Shown one piece after another: positions 45,037 through 52,894 of a stretch of 64,000 bases of DNA. The notes beneath the pieces were generated by a model that had not been told where the DNA came from, made no database searches, and saw only the letters and a list, made by a program, of their open reading frames with translations. The translations under genes were made by a program, and so were the position numbers. This stretch comes from JAYFNU01 sp034933305. GTDB lineage: Bacteria > Bacillota > Clostridia > Oscillospirales > Ruminococcaceae. The DNA lies in NCBI GenBank assembly GCA_034933305.1, contig JAYFNU010000001.1, positions 124,001 to 188,000 of the forward strand. Reading direction: 5' to 3'. Position 1 is the stretch's first letter. Every line of letters starts with the position of its first letter.

Positions 45037-46081
45037 ATTCGGCGAAACGCTGCGCGATGTCGGCATCATCCTTCTCAACATCGGGATCGCCATGCTCATC
45101 GGCAGTCTCTTTATACTTTTGCAGGGAGAAAACCCGCTGAAGGTCTACTATTACCTGCTGATCGATCCGCTGACATCGGTGCGCGGCATCGTCAAGGTTC
45201 TCGGCAAGGCCACGCCGCTGATCTTCACCGGGCTTGCCGCGGTCGTATGCTTCCGCTGCAATATCTTCAACGTCGGCGTGGAGGGACAGATCTATATGGG
45301 CGCGCTCGCGGGCGCGTTTGTGCTGCTGTTCGCCCCGATAAAAAACAACGTGCTGATGATAGCCGCGGCGGCGTGCGCATCCATGCTTGCGGCCGGCGCC
45401 TGGGCCGCGCTCGCCGCCTGGCTCAAGATCCGCTTCAATGTCCATGAGGTCATCTCCACCATCATGCTCAATTATGTGGCCTCTTCCGTCGTGTCCTATG
45501 TCATCATCAATCAAATAAAGAAAACAGGCAGCAATCCCCGCACCGAAAGCTTTGCGAACGGCTTCACGAAATTCATGCCCCCGGAACATCTGAACACGGG
45601 CATCCTCGTGGCGCTGGCGGCTGTCGCGCTGCTGACGATCTTCCTTTACTATACCCCGACGGGCTGGCGGATCGATGCGTCCGGGAAGAACCTGGAGGCC
45701 GCCCGTTTTTCCGGCATTTCCTCAAAGCGCCTGATCCTTGTGGCGATGCTCATTTCGGGCGCCCTCGCCGGCCTGTGCGGGCTTGAGCGCACGGCGGGCG
45801 CCTACGGCTACATGGAGGTCGGCTTCTCTCCGGGCTACGGCTACGACGGCATGATCGTGGCGATCATCGGCCGCAACAATCCCGTCGGCGCGCTCATCAC
45901 GGCGCTCTTCTTCGGGCTGCTGCATTACGGCGGCGTGAACATCAACATGTATACCGACGTGGCGACCGAGTGGGTCTATGTGCTCATATCGATCATGTTC
46001 ATTCTCGTCGCGGCCCGCGACGGCATTTTGAAAAACATCCTCAACGCGCTGCGCGGCAGGAAAGGGGGCAGGGAGAAGTGA
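45023..46081 (+). CDS. ABC transporter permease (first, BPD_transp_2 type)
   Basis: 352 residues with about nine hydrophobic segments and the family pattern PLIFTGLAAVVCFRCNIFNVGVEGQIYMGA (core: FNVGVEGQIYMG), and GYGYDGMIVAIIGRNNPVGAL. This is the larger partner typical of BMP-linked nucleoside importers. It overlaps both neighbours, by 14 bases before and 4 bases after. Confidence 0.9.
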   Translation: MKANKFGETLRDVGIILLNIGIAMLIGSLFILLQGENPLKVYYYLLIDPLTSVRGIVKVLGKATPLIFTGLAAVVCFRCNIFNVGVEGQIYMGALAGAFVLLFAPIKNNVLMIAAAACASMLAAGAWAALAAWLKIRFNVHEVISTIMLNYVASSVVSYVIINQIKKTGSNPRTESFANGFTKFMPPEHLNTGILVALAAVALLTIFLYYTPTGWRIDASGKNLEAARFSGISSKRLILVAMLISGALAGLCGLERTAGAYGYMEVGFSPGYGYDGMIVAIIGRNNPVGALITALFFGLLHYGGVNINMYTDVATEWVYVLISIMFILVAARDGILKNILNALRGRKGGREK

Positions 46082-46995
46082 ACATCAATATCGCCTCTAT
46101 CATCAGCCGCACGCTCATCAGCGCGACCCCTCTCGTCATTACGGCCGTCGGCGGACTGTTCGGAGAAAAAGCGGGCATCGTCAATATCGGCCTTGACGGC
46201 AATATGCTCATCGGCGCCTTTACCGCCGCCATCGTCAGCTACTACACGGGCAACGCCTGGATCGGCCTGCTCAGCGCCGTCGCCGCCTGTACCCTCATCG
46301 CGCTGCTGCACGCGTATTTGTGCATAACCGTCCGCCTCGACCACGTCATCAGCGGACTTGCGGTCAACACGCTGGCGGGCAATCTGACGGTCTATCTGCT
46401 GGATGTCTTTTTCAGCAACAAGGGCAATTCCCCCATCGTGCCGCAGCTGCCGCACGTCACGGTGCCGTTGCTCAGCGAGCTGCCCGCGGTCGGCTCGATC
46501 TTCACAAACATGTCGATCATCACCCTGCTCATGCCGTTCATTGTGCTCGCGGGCTGGTACTTGCAGTACCGCGTGCCGTTCGGCATGCGCGTCATCGCGG
46601 CGGGGAACAACCCGCAGGCGGCGCGCGCCATGGGGGTGGACGTCGGGCGCGTGCAGTATGCGAGCGTCCTGCTGGGCGGCGTGTGCTGCGGTTTTGCGGG
46701 CGCGTTCCTGTCGATTTCCTATATGAACATGTTTGTGCGCAACATGGTCGCCGGGCGCGGCTATATTGCGATCGCGGCCATCCTTTTCGGAAACTACAAG
46801 CCGGGCGGCGTCGCGCTTGCGGGCCTGTTCTTTGGCTTTGTCGATGCGATCCAGATCGCCCTGCAGGGAACGATCGAGATCCCCAACGAGTTTATACAGT
46901 GCATCCCCTATGTGCTGACGATCCTTGCAGTCGCCTATGTGATGACGAGAAAAAACACCCCGCTTCGTGCCGGAAAGAAGAAAGGTAAAATATGA
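46078..46995 (+). CDS. ABC transporter permease (second, BPD_transp_2 type)
   Basis: 305 residues from the GTG at 46078, which overlaps the previous stop as GTGA behind GGGGGCAGGGAG; the frame is open further upstream but that part lies within the first permease gene. The family pattern LVITAVGGLFGEKAGIVNIGLDG (core: EKAGIVNIGLDG) is plain, as is MVAGRGYIAIAAILFGNYKPGG. It forms the channel with the first permease. Confidence 0.9.
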   Translation: MNINIASIISRTLISATPLVITAVGGLFGEKAGIVNIGLDGNMLIGAFTAAIVSYYTGNAWIGLLSAVAACTLIALLHAYLCITVRLDHVISGLAVNTLAGNLTVYLLDVFFSNKGNSPIVPQLPHVTVPLLSELPAVGSIFTNMSIITLLMPFIVLAGWYLQYRVPFGMRVIAAGNNPQAARAMGVDVGRVQYASVLLGGVCCGFAGAFLSISYMNMFVRNMVAGRGYIAIAAILFGNYKPGGVALAGLFFGFVDAIQIALQGTIEIPNEFIQCIPYVLTILAVAYVMTRKNTPLRAGKKKGKI

Positions 46996-48110
46996 CGCCG
47001 AGAGACCGATTTTTGGATATACTCAGCTTTAAGCAGGTCGACCGCATTCCGATCATGGACTTCGGCTACTGGCCGGAGACCATCCGGGAATGGAAGAAAC
47101 AGGGCCTGCCCGCAGAACTGAACACCTATGAAGAGGTGGAGGGCTTTTTCTACGGCGACAGAGGATTTGAGCTCAACATGGTCAACCGGTGGGGTCCCGC
47201 CGCGCCGGAGGGCGTCGCATGGGGGATCTATCCCGAATTCGAGCGCCACGTGCTGGAGGAAAACGATGAAACGGTGCTGTACGGCGGCGAAGGGGGCATC
47301 GTGCGCGAGCACAAGACGACGGGGTCGATGGCCCATGTCGTGGAGTATCCCATCAGCGATCTGCCGGGGTTCGAAAAGAAAATCGCCCCGCGCATGAATC
47401 CGCACGATCCGGGCAGGTTCTATGACGGGTTCCGGGAGAAGACCGCCGCGCTGCGCGCCGCGGGCGAGCCGGTCGGCATCTGGCTGGACGGATTCCTGGA
47501 ATATCCGAGAGAGCTTATCGGCATCGAGAATTTGTGCTATGCTTATTATGACGATCCGGATTTCGTGCAGGGCATGAACAGCCACCACTGCTGGTTCAAT
47601 ATGGAGTTCGCCGGCGAGGTCGTCAGGCGGACGCCTGTCGACTACGCATGCATCGTCGAGGATATGGCCTACAAGAACGGCTCCCTCGTGTCCAAGGACA
47701 TATGGGATCGCTTTATGAAGCCGTATTACGAGGCGCTTGTGCCGTGCCTGCGGTCGCTCGGGATAAAAAAGATCCTCGTCGATTCCGACGGCAATACGCA
47801 GCAGGTCTGCGCGTGGCTGCAGGAAGTCGGCGTCGAGGGGCATTATCCGCTTGAGATCGCGGCCGGCAACACGCCCCACAAGCTGCGCGCCGCGTATCCG
47901 AACCTCGCCCTGATCGGAGGCGTCGACAAGTTCGAGCTCATGAAGGACACGAAAGCCATCGACGCGGAGCTGGAACAGCTGCTGCCGGTCGTGGAAAAAG
48001 GCGGGTACATTCCCTGCATGGATCACAAGGTCCCGCCGACGGTGTCGCTGTACAATTATCAGTATTACATTGAGAAAAAGGCGCGTCTGCTGGAACAATT
48101 CGCGAGATAA
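46992..48110 (+). CDS. uroporphyrinogen-decarboxylase-family protein (second copy)
   Basis: 372 residues, ATGA overlap with the permease gene. It is URO-D-like: TPRDRFLDILSFKQVDRIPIMDFGYW at the start and GGYIPCMDHKVPPTVS near the end, a pattern common in URO-D-family proteins of gut bacteria. The position of the His-x-Cys motif of the first copy is occupied by VDSDGNT, so the two proteins are distant relatives and probably not interchangeable. Together they bracket the importer in one operon. No substrate can be named. Confidence 0.85.
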   Translation: MTPRDRFLDILSFKQVDRIPIMDFGYWPETIREWKKQGLPAELNTYEEVEGFFYGDRGFELNMVNRWGPAAPEGVAWGIYPEFERHVLEENDETVLYGGEGGIVREHKTTGSMAHVVEYPISDLPGFEKKIAPRMNPHDPGRFYDGFREKTAALRAAGEPVGIWLDGFLEYPRELIGIENLCYAYYDDPDFVQGMNSHHCWFNMEFAGEVVRRTPVDYACIVEDMAYKNGSLVSKDIWDRFMKPYYEALVPCLRSLGIKKILVDSDGNTQQVCAWLQEVGVEGHYPLEIAAGNTPHKLRAAYPNLALIGGVDKFELMKDTKAIDAELEQLLPVVEKGGYIPCMDHKVPPTVSLYNYQYYIEKKARLLEQFAR

Positions 48111-48122
48111 CGGAGGTCGACA

Positions 48123-49343
48123 ATGCTGCCGCAGGGGATGGACAGGCTCAATACGAAACGGCGCAACCGCGCGCAGATCCTTCGGCTGCTGAAGCGGTCC
48201 GGGCCTTGTTCCCGCATGGAGATCGCAAAGAAGCTCTCCCTGACGACGGCGACGATTTCGACGCTTACGGCCGACATGCTCTCCCAGGGCCTGCTGTATG
48301 AGTGCGCGGAGCAGACCGGCGGCACGCACCCCGGGAAAAAGGGCATGCTGCTCGACATACAGTACAACCGCTACAAAACGCTGGGATGCATCATCGGGGA
48401 CGACAGCCTGCGCTGCGGGATCGCGGATCTTCGCGGCAATATTCTGCACACCGGCGCGCGGATCGACTTTGACCAGAGCAGCGCCAAGAGCATCCTCGCG
48501 GCGACACAGCGCGCGATCGACAGTCTGCTGCGCTGGGCCGATCCGGCGATGCTGGGGATCGGCATCGGCGTCAACAACGAACTGCTGCAGATGACGGAGA
48601 TCGGGGACGACCTTCTCACCGCGCTGCGGGCGGAGATGTCCACGCGCTACGCCTCCGTCTGCGGCGTCAAGGTCGATATTTCCTCGCGCGCGCTCGCCCT
48701 CGCGCAGGTCGATTACGACCAGCGGAACCCGGGCGACAGCATCGTCTTTCTGCAGGTCGCCAACAGCCTCGACATGGCGGTGACCATCGGGGGCGAGCTG
48801 TACAGCGGGGCGCACGGGAACCTGGGGAAGCTGGACCATATGGTGATCGACCCCGACGGCGAGCTTTGCGAGTGCGGCAAGCGCGGCTGCGTGCGCACGG
48901 TGCTGACGGTCAACGGCCTGCTGAACAGGGTCAAAAAGATCTACTCGCGGGAAACGACGCCGGTGCTCTATGAGATCACGGGCGGCGACAAGGATAAGCT
49001 GCAGTACGACCATCTGAAGATCGCGGCAAAACGGGGAGACAAGATCATTTCGGAGATTTATGAAAAGGACGACGCGCGCTTCAGCTCTCTGCTCTACAAT
49101 TTTTTGACGCTGATAGATCCGAACAAATGCTTCATCCAGGGGATCGGCCTGTACGCAAACGAATTCATCGAGCGCCTCAACAAGGTGGCGTGCGCCAATT
49201 ACGGCAAAAAATTCAGCGATATCTACGCGCTGAGCTTTCTCAATGCCGACAACATCTTTCTCGGCGGGAATGCGCTGGCCGGGCGGGCCTTTTTCTATGA
49301 GACCGGCGGCCCGGAAAAGCACATGGACATGAAGCTCGTGTGA
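48123..49343 (+). CDS. ROK-family transcriptional regulator
   Basis: 406 residues. An N-terminal winged helix (NRAQILRLLKRSGPCSRMEIAKKLSLTTATIS, helix core SRMEIAKKLSLTTATIS) is followed by a ROK domain with GIGIGVNN and the zinc-binding CECGKRGC. ROK repressors such as NagC and XylR sense sugars or their phosphates. As the last gene of the URO-D/BMP operon, 12 bases behind the second URO-D gene, it probably controls this operon itself. Sugar kinase activity is unlikely because of the DNA-binding domain. A terminator follows. Confidence 0.9.
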   Translation: MLPQGMDRLNTKRRNRAQILRLLKRSGPCSRMEIAKKLSLTTATISTLTADMLSQGLLYECAEQTGGTHPGKKGMLLDIQYNRYKTLGCIIGDDSLRCGIADLRGNILHTGARIDFDQSSAKSILAATQRAIDSLLRWADPAMLGIGIGVNNELLQMTEIGDDLLTALRAEMSTRYASVCGVKVDISSRALALAQVDYDQRNPGDSIVFLQVANSLDMAVTIGGELYSGAHGNLGKLDHMVIDPDGELCECGKRGCVRTVLTVNGLLNRVKKIYSRETTPVLYEITGGDKDKLQYDHLKIAAKRGDKIISEIYEKDDARFSSLLYNFLTLIDPNKCFIQGIGLYANEFIERLNKVACANYGKKFSDIYALSFLNADNIFLGGNALAGRAFFYETGGPEKHMDMKLV

Positions 49344-49423
49344 GCCCCGTGCGAAGATCCCATGCCGCGCGGCCCCGCCCGCAAAGGCGACCCGTCCGCA
49401 GTATCGCCGCTGCCTGCGGCCCG

Positions 49424-49449
49424 AAAACGCCCCGCCGGGGCGTTTTTTT
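49424..49449 (+). terminator. intrinsic terminator of the URO-D/BMP/ROK operon
   Basis: ACGCCCC (49427-49433), a GCC loop, GGGGCGT (49437-49443) and a seven-T tract. The gap 49344-49661 otherwise holds the htpG promoter, CIRCE and ribosome site, with nothing coding visible. Confidence 0.85.
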
Positions 49450-49554
49450 GCTGCTTTTCCCCACGGATGGCGTTCCCTTTGCGCGGCGGAAAGCGATCCC
49501 GAACGGGCGCGGCATCCCCTTCGCCGCGCCTGCGAACTTCACGGCCCGCGGGGC

Positions 49555-49583
49555 TTGAAAAACGGCGCGGGATGTAGTATAGT
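49555..49583 (+). promoter_or_regulatory. SigA promoter of htpG
   Basis: TTGAAA (49555-49560) and TATAGT (49578-49583) are 17 bases apart. The expected transcription start near 49590 falls inside the CIRCE element. Confidence 0.8.
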
Positions 49584-49587
49584 AGCT

Positions 49588-49614
49588 TTAGCACTCAGAA
49601 AGAATGAGTGCCAA
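49588..49614. promoter_or_regulatory. CIRCE element (HrcA operator)
   Basis: TTAGCACTC, nine bases, GAGTGCCAA. It matches the CIRCE consensus TTAGCACTC-N9-GAGTGCTAA at all but one position. It overlaps the start of transcription, so the HrcA repressor would control htpG here. Confidence 0.93.
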
Positions 49615-49648
49615 TATATACAAAACAGCCGCGGGGCTGTCCATATAC

Positions 49649-49653
49649 GGAGG
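49649..49653 (+). promoter_or_regulatory. ribosome binding site deciding a TTG start for htpG
   Basis: GGAGG lies 8 bases before TTG at 49662, after which the protein begins AKKQFKSES as in other HtpG proteins. The in-frame codons upstream overlap the CIRCE element and lack a ribosome site. Confidence 0.8.
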
Positions 49654-49661
49654 CGGGAATT

Positions 49662-51542
49662 TTGGCAAAGAAGCAGTTCAAATCAGAATCGAAGCGCATT
49701 CTCGATCTGATGATCAATTCGATCTATACGCACAAGGAGATCTTTCTGCGCGAGCTCATCAGCAATGCGAGCGACGCCATCGACAAGCTGTACTTCAAGA
49801 GCCTGACGGACGACAAGGTCGGCATGAAGCGCGAGGACTTCGCCATCGACCTGCGCGCCGACAAGGCGGCGCGCACGCTCACGGTCAGCGACAACGGCAT
49901 CGGCATGACCGCCGACGAGCTCGAGCACAACCTCGGCACCATCGCGCACAGCGGCTCGCAGGAGTTTGCCGCCCAGAACGAGACGGGCAAGGACATCGAC
50001 ATCATCGGCCGCTTCGGCGTCGGATTTTATTCGGCGTTCATGGTCGCGGACACCATCGAGGTCACGACCCGCGCCTACGGCAGCGACACGGCGTACAAAT
50101 GGACGTCGCGCGGCGCCGACGGCTACACCATCGAGCCCGCGGAGAAGGAGCGCCCGGGCACCGACATCGTGCTGACGCTCAAGCAGAGCACCAAGGATGA
50201 GGATTACGACGAATTTCTCGACAGCCGCCGCCTGCAGGCGCTCGTCAAGCGCTACAGCGACTACATCCGCTATCCCATCCGCATGGATGTCGAAAAACAG
50301 CGCAAAAAAGAGGGCACCGAGAGCGAGTACGAGAGCTATACCGAAAACGAAGTGCTCAACAGCATGGTCCCGCTGTGGCGGCGCGATAAAAAGAGCATCA
50401 CGAAGGAAGAGTACGAGAGCTTTTACCGCGAAAAATTCATGGCGTGGGACGCGCCGCTCGCGGTCATCCACCAGCACGGCGAGGGCACGACGGAGTACCG
50501 CGCGCTGCTGTATATCCCCGAAAAGGCGGACTACAACTTCTACACGAAGGAATTCGAGCCGGGTCTGCAGCTGTACTCCCGCGGTGTGCTCATCATGGAC
50601 CGCTGCGCCGACGTGCTGCCCGAATGCTTCAATTTCGTCAAGGGCCTCGTCGACTCGGAGGATCTGACGCTCAATATTTCGCGCGAGACGCTGCAGCACG
50701 ACCGCCAGGTCGCCGTCATCAAAAAGGCGCTCGAGCGGCGCATCCGCAAAGAGCTGCTCGACATGCAGAAGGAGCGCCGCGCGGATTACGACAAATTCTT
50801 CAAGGCCTTCGGGCTGCAGCTCAAGTTTTCGCTCTATAAGAGCTTCGGCGGCGAGCGGGAGCTGCTCGAGGGGCTGCTCGAGTATTACAGCGCGAAAGAA
50901 AACCGCATGATGACGCTCGCGGAATACCGCGCCGCCATGCCCGAGGCGCAGAAATACGTCTATTACGCCGCGGCCGACCGCGACAACCGCCCGGTCAACC
51001 GCGCGGCGGCCGAGACGGTGCTCGCGCACGGATACGATATCCTGTACCTGTCCGACGACGTCGACGAGTTCCTCATGGGCATCCTGCGCGACTACGACAA
51101 GAAGGAATTCCGCTCCGTCTCGAACGGCGATCTCGGGCTGCTCAGCGACGAGGAAAAGGCGCAGAACGCCGAGAAGAGCGAGCAGTACAAGGATCTGTTC
51201 GAGCACATGAAGGAGCATCTCGCGGGCAAGGTCAGCTCGGTGCGGCTGTCCGAGCGGCTCGGCGGGCACCCGGTGTGCCTCGCGAGCGAGGGCGCCATCT
51301 CCATCGAGATGGAAAAGGCGCTGGGGGCGATGCCCGGCGGCGGCGACGTGAAGGCGGATAAGGTGCTCGAGCTCGACGCCTCGCATCCGGCGTTCGCGGC
51401 GCTCGCGGCCCACTGGCCGGACGGCAAACCCACCGTCGACAGCTACACGGATCTTCTGTACGATCAGGCGCTGCTGCTCGAGGGCCTGCCGCTCGACGAC
51501 CCGATGGCGTTCTCCGCGGCCGTGTGCGGCCTCATGAAATGA
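49662..51542 (+). CDS. htpG: molecular chaperone HtpG (Hsp90)
   Basis: 626 residues from TTG at 49662, a normal length. The N-terminal GHKL ATPase domain shows LRELISNASDAIDKL, VSDNGIGMTADEL, GRFGVGFYSAFMVAD and RPGTDIVL. The middle domain contains YIPEKADYNFY and LYSRGVLIMDRC and the conserved NISRETLQHDR. The C-terminal dimerisation region follows. It refolds or holds client proteins in the cytosol under stress. The gene stands alone between terminators. Control by CIRCE is notable, because htpG of Bacillus subtilis is not a CIRCE gene. Confidence 0.97.
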   Translation: MAKKQFKSESKRILDLMINSIYTHKEIFLRELISNASDAIDKLYFKSLTDDKVGMKREDFAIDLRADKAARTLTVSDNGIGMTADELEHNLGTIAHSGSQEFAAQNETGKDIDIIGRFGVGFYSAFMVADTIEVTTRAYGSDTAYKWTSRGADGYTIEPAEKERPGTDIVLTLKQSTKDEDYDEFLDSRRLQALVKRYSDYIRYPIRMDVEKQRKKEGTESEYESYTENEVLNSMVPLWRRDKKSITKEEYESFYREKFMAWDAPLAVIHQHGEGTTEYRALLYIPEKADYNFYTKEFEPGLQLYSRGVLIMDRCADVLPECFNFVKGLVDSEDLTLNISRETLQHDRQVAVIKKALERRIRKELLDMQKERRADYDKFFKAFGLQLKFSLYKSFGGERELLEGLLEYYSAKENRMMTLAEYRAAMPEAQKYVYYAAADRDNRPVNRAAAETVLAHGYDILYLSDDVDEFLMGILRDYDKKEFRSVSNGDLGLLSDEEKAQNAEKSEQYKDLFEHMKEHLAGKVSSVRLSERLGGHPVCLASEGAISIEMEKALGAMPGGGDVKADKVLELDASHPAFAALAAHWPDGKPTVDSYTDLLYDQALLLEGLPLDDPMAFSAAVCGLMK

Positions 51543-51550
51543 CCCTTAAA

Positions 51551-51580
51551 AAAAGCGGGCCGCCTGCGCGGCCCGCTTTT
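51551..51580. terminator. bidirectional terminator between htpG and gtrA-like gene
   Basis: A perfect 13-bp stem (51551-51563 with 51568-51580) with an A-run on the left and T-run on the right serves both converging genes. Confidence 0.88.
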
Positions 51581-51587
51581 CTGTTGC

Positions 51588-52061
51588 TCATTCTTTTGTC
51601 GTTTCGCCCTGCAGCGCCTGCATCTCTTTTTGCCCGGCTTCGTTCGTGTACATCGACTTGCGGTAGACGATGAAGCGGCAGACGCAGAACTCGGTGATGA
51701 AGTTGATGACCATCGTGCCGAACAGCACGATATATTCGTTCCAGCCCCGGGCCGTCAGCGCGTCGCCCCACCAGGTCGAAAGCGGCGTGAAAATGAGATA
51801 ATACACGAAGATCTGGAACATCGCGCGCGGCACGTTGGCGGCGGATTTGAAGGTGAAGCGCCGGTTGACGGTGAAGTTATACAGCACCGACAGCGTCAGC
51901 GCGACGAGATAACACGGCCAGTAGGGGAGCTTTGCCAGCTCGTTGAGCAGCGCGAAGCTCGCGATCTGGATGACGCCGGCCGACGCGGAAAAAACGAGAA
52001 ATTTCAGAGCCTGCACGATGTTCTGCTTTTTTGTCGGCACGATCTTTTCACTGTCCTGCAT
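51588..52061 (-). CDS. GtrA-like membrane protein
   Basis: 157 residues with four hydrophobic segments and the GtrA family pattern: ALKFLVFSASAGVIQIASFALL, NFTVNRRFTFK and FITEFCVCRFIVYR. GtrA-family proteins are thought to help move lipid-linked sugars across the membrane for cell-surface polysaccharide modification. No glycosyltransferase gene is next to it. It is a single-gene unit on the minus strand, transcribed away from the Crp/Fnr gene. Confidence 0.88.
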   Translation of the reverse strand: MQDSEKIVPTKKQNIVQALKFLVFSASAGVIQIASFALLNELAKLPYWPCYLVALTLSVLYNFTVNRRFTFKSAANVPRAMFQIFVYYLIFTPLSTWWGDALTARGWNEYIVLFGTMVINFITEFCVCRFIVYRKSMYTNEAGQKEMQALQGETTKE

Positions 52062-52201
52062 GAAGCTGCCTCCGCTTTTCTTTTTGGCGTCAGTATACGC
52101 CTTTCGGGAGCTTCTTGCAAGAGCGGGCCGCGCGGCAAAATTCCGCGGGGCGCTTTAAACCTGCGCCGCTTTATGGTATCTTTATCACGGAGGGATTCTT
52201 T

Positions 52202-52894
52202 ATGACGATACAGGAAACGGAACGCTATCTGTCGGCGGGCTTCCCGGGATGGGAGCTGATGACGGACAACCAGCGGGAGAGCATCGCGCGTGAAACGCAG
52301 GAGATGTGCTACGAAAAGGGCACCTACGTCCACAACGGGGAGGAAAACTGCATCGGCGCCGTGCTGGTCGTCCGCGGCACGCTGCGCGTTTTCATGCTGT
52401 CCGACGAGGGACGCGAGGTGACGCTTTACCGCATCCGCGCGGGCAGCATGTGCGTGCTGTCGGCGTCGTGCGTCCTCGCGCATATCCATTTCGCCGTGCA
52501 CGTCGACGCGAGCGAGGACACCACCGCGCTCATCGTTCCGGCTTCCTTCTTTCTTTCGCTGTGCGCCGAGAACGTGCGCGTGGAGAGCGCGGCCTATAAG
52601 CTGATCGCCGAGCGCTTTTCGGAGGTCATGTGGACGATGCAGCAGCTGCTGTTCACGAGCTTCGACAAGCGGCTCGCGCAGTTCCTGATCGAAGAGGCGG
52701 CCGGCGCGCCGGACGGCGTGCTGCACATGACCCACGAGGAGGTCGCTAAGCTCACCGGCAGCGCGCGGGAGGTCGTCACGCGCATGCTCAATTATTTCGC
52801 CGCGGAGGGCGCCGTCGAGCTGTCGCGCGGCGGCATCCGCATCGCGGACAAAAAGAAACTCGAAGCCTTCGCGCGAAAGGCCGCGCGTTCATGA
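52202..52894 (+). CDS. Crp/Fnr-family transcriptional regulator
   Basis: 230 residues from the ATG at 52202 behind CGGAGGG. A cyclic-nucleotide-binding-like beta barrel is recognisable (VVRGTLRVFMLSDEGREVTLYRIRAG, core VRGTLRVFMLSDEGREVTL). A Crp-type helix-turn-helix follows (MTHEEVAKLTGSAREVVTRML). No Fnr-type Cys cluster is obvious at the N-terminus, although Cys residues occur in the barrel (GSMCVLSASCVLAH). The effector is unknown. The stop overlaps the malQ start as ATGA, so regulator and enzyme are made together. Confidence 0.9.
   Translation: MTIQETERYLSAGFPGWELMTDNQRESIARETQEMCYEKGTYVHNGEENCIGAVLVVRGTLRVFMLSDEGREVTLYRIRAGSMCVLSASCVLAHIHFAVHVDASEDTTALIVPASFFLSLCAENVRVESAAYKLIAERFSEVMWTMQQLLFTSFDKRLAQFLIEEAAGAPDGVLHMTHEEVAKLTGSAREVVTRMLNYFAAEGAVELSRGGIRIADKKKLEAFARKAARS

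Noticed and set aside
41305..48110. The two URO-D-family proteins as HemE of heme synthesis
   Set aside because: They lie in an importer operon, differ strongly from each other, and lack heme-pathway neighbours.
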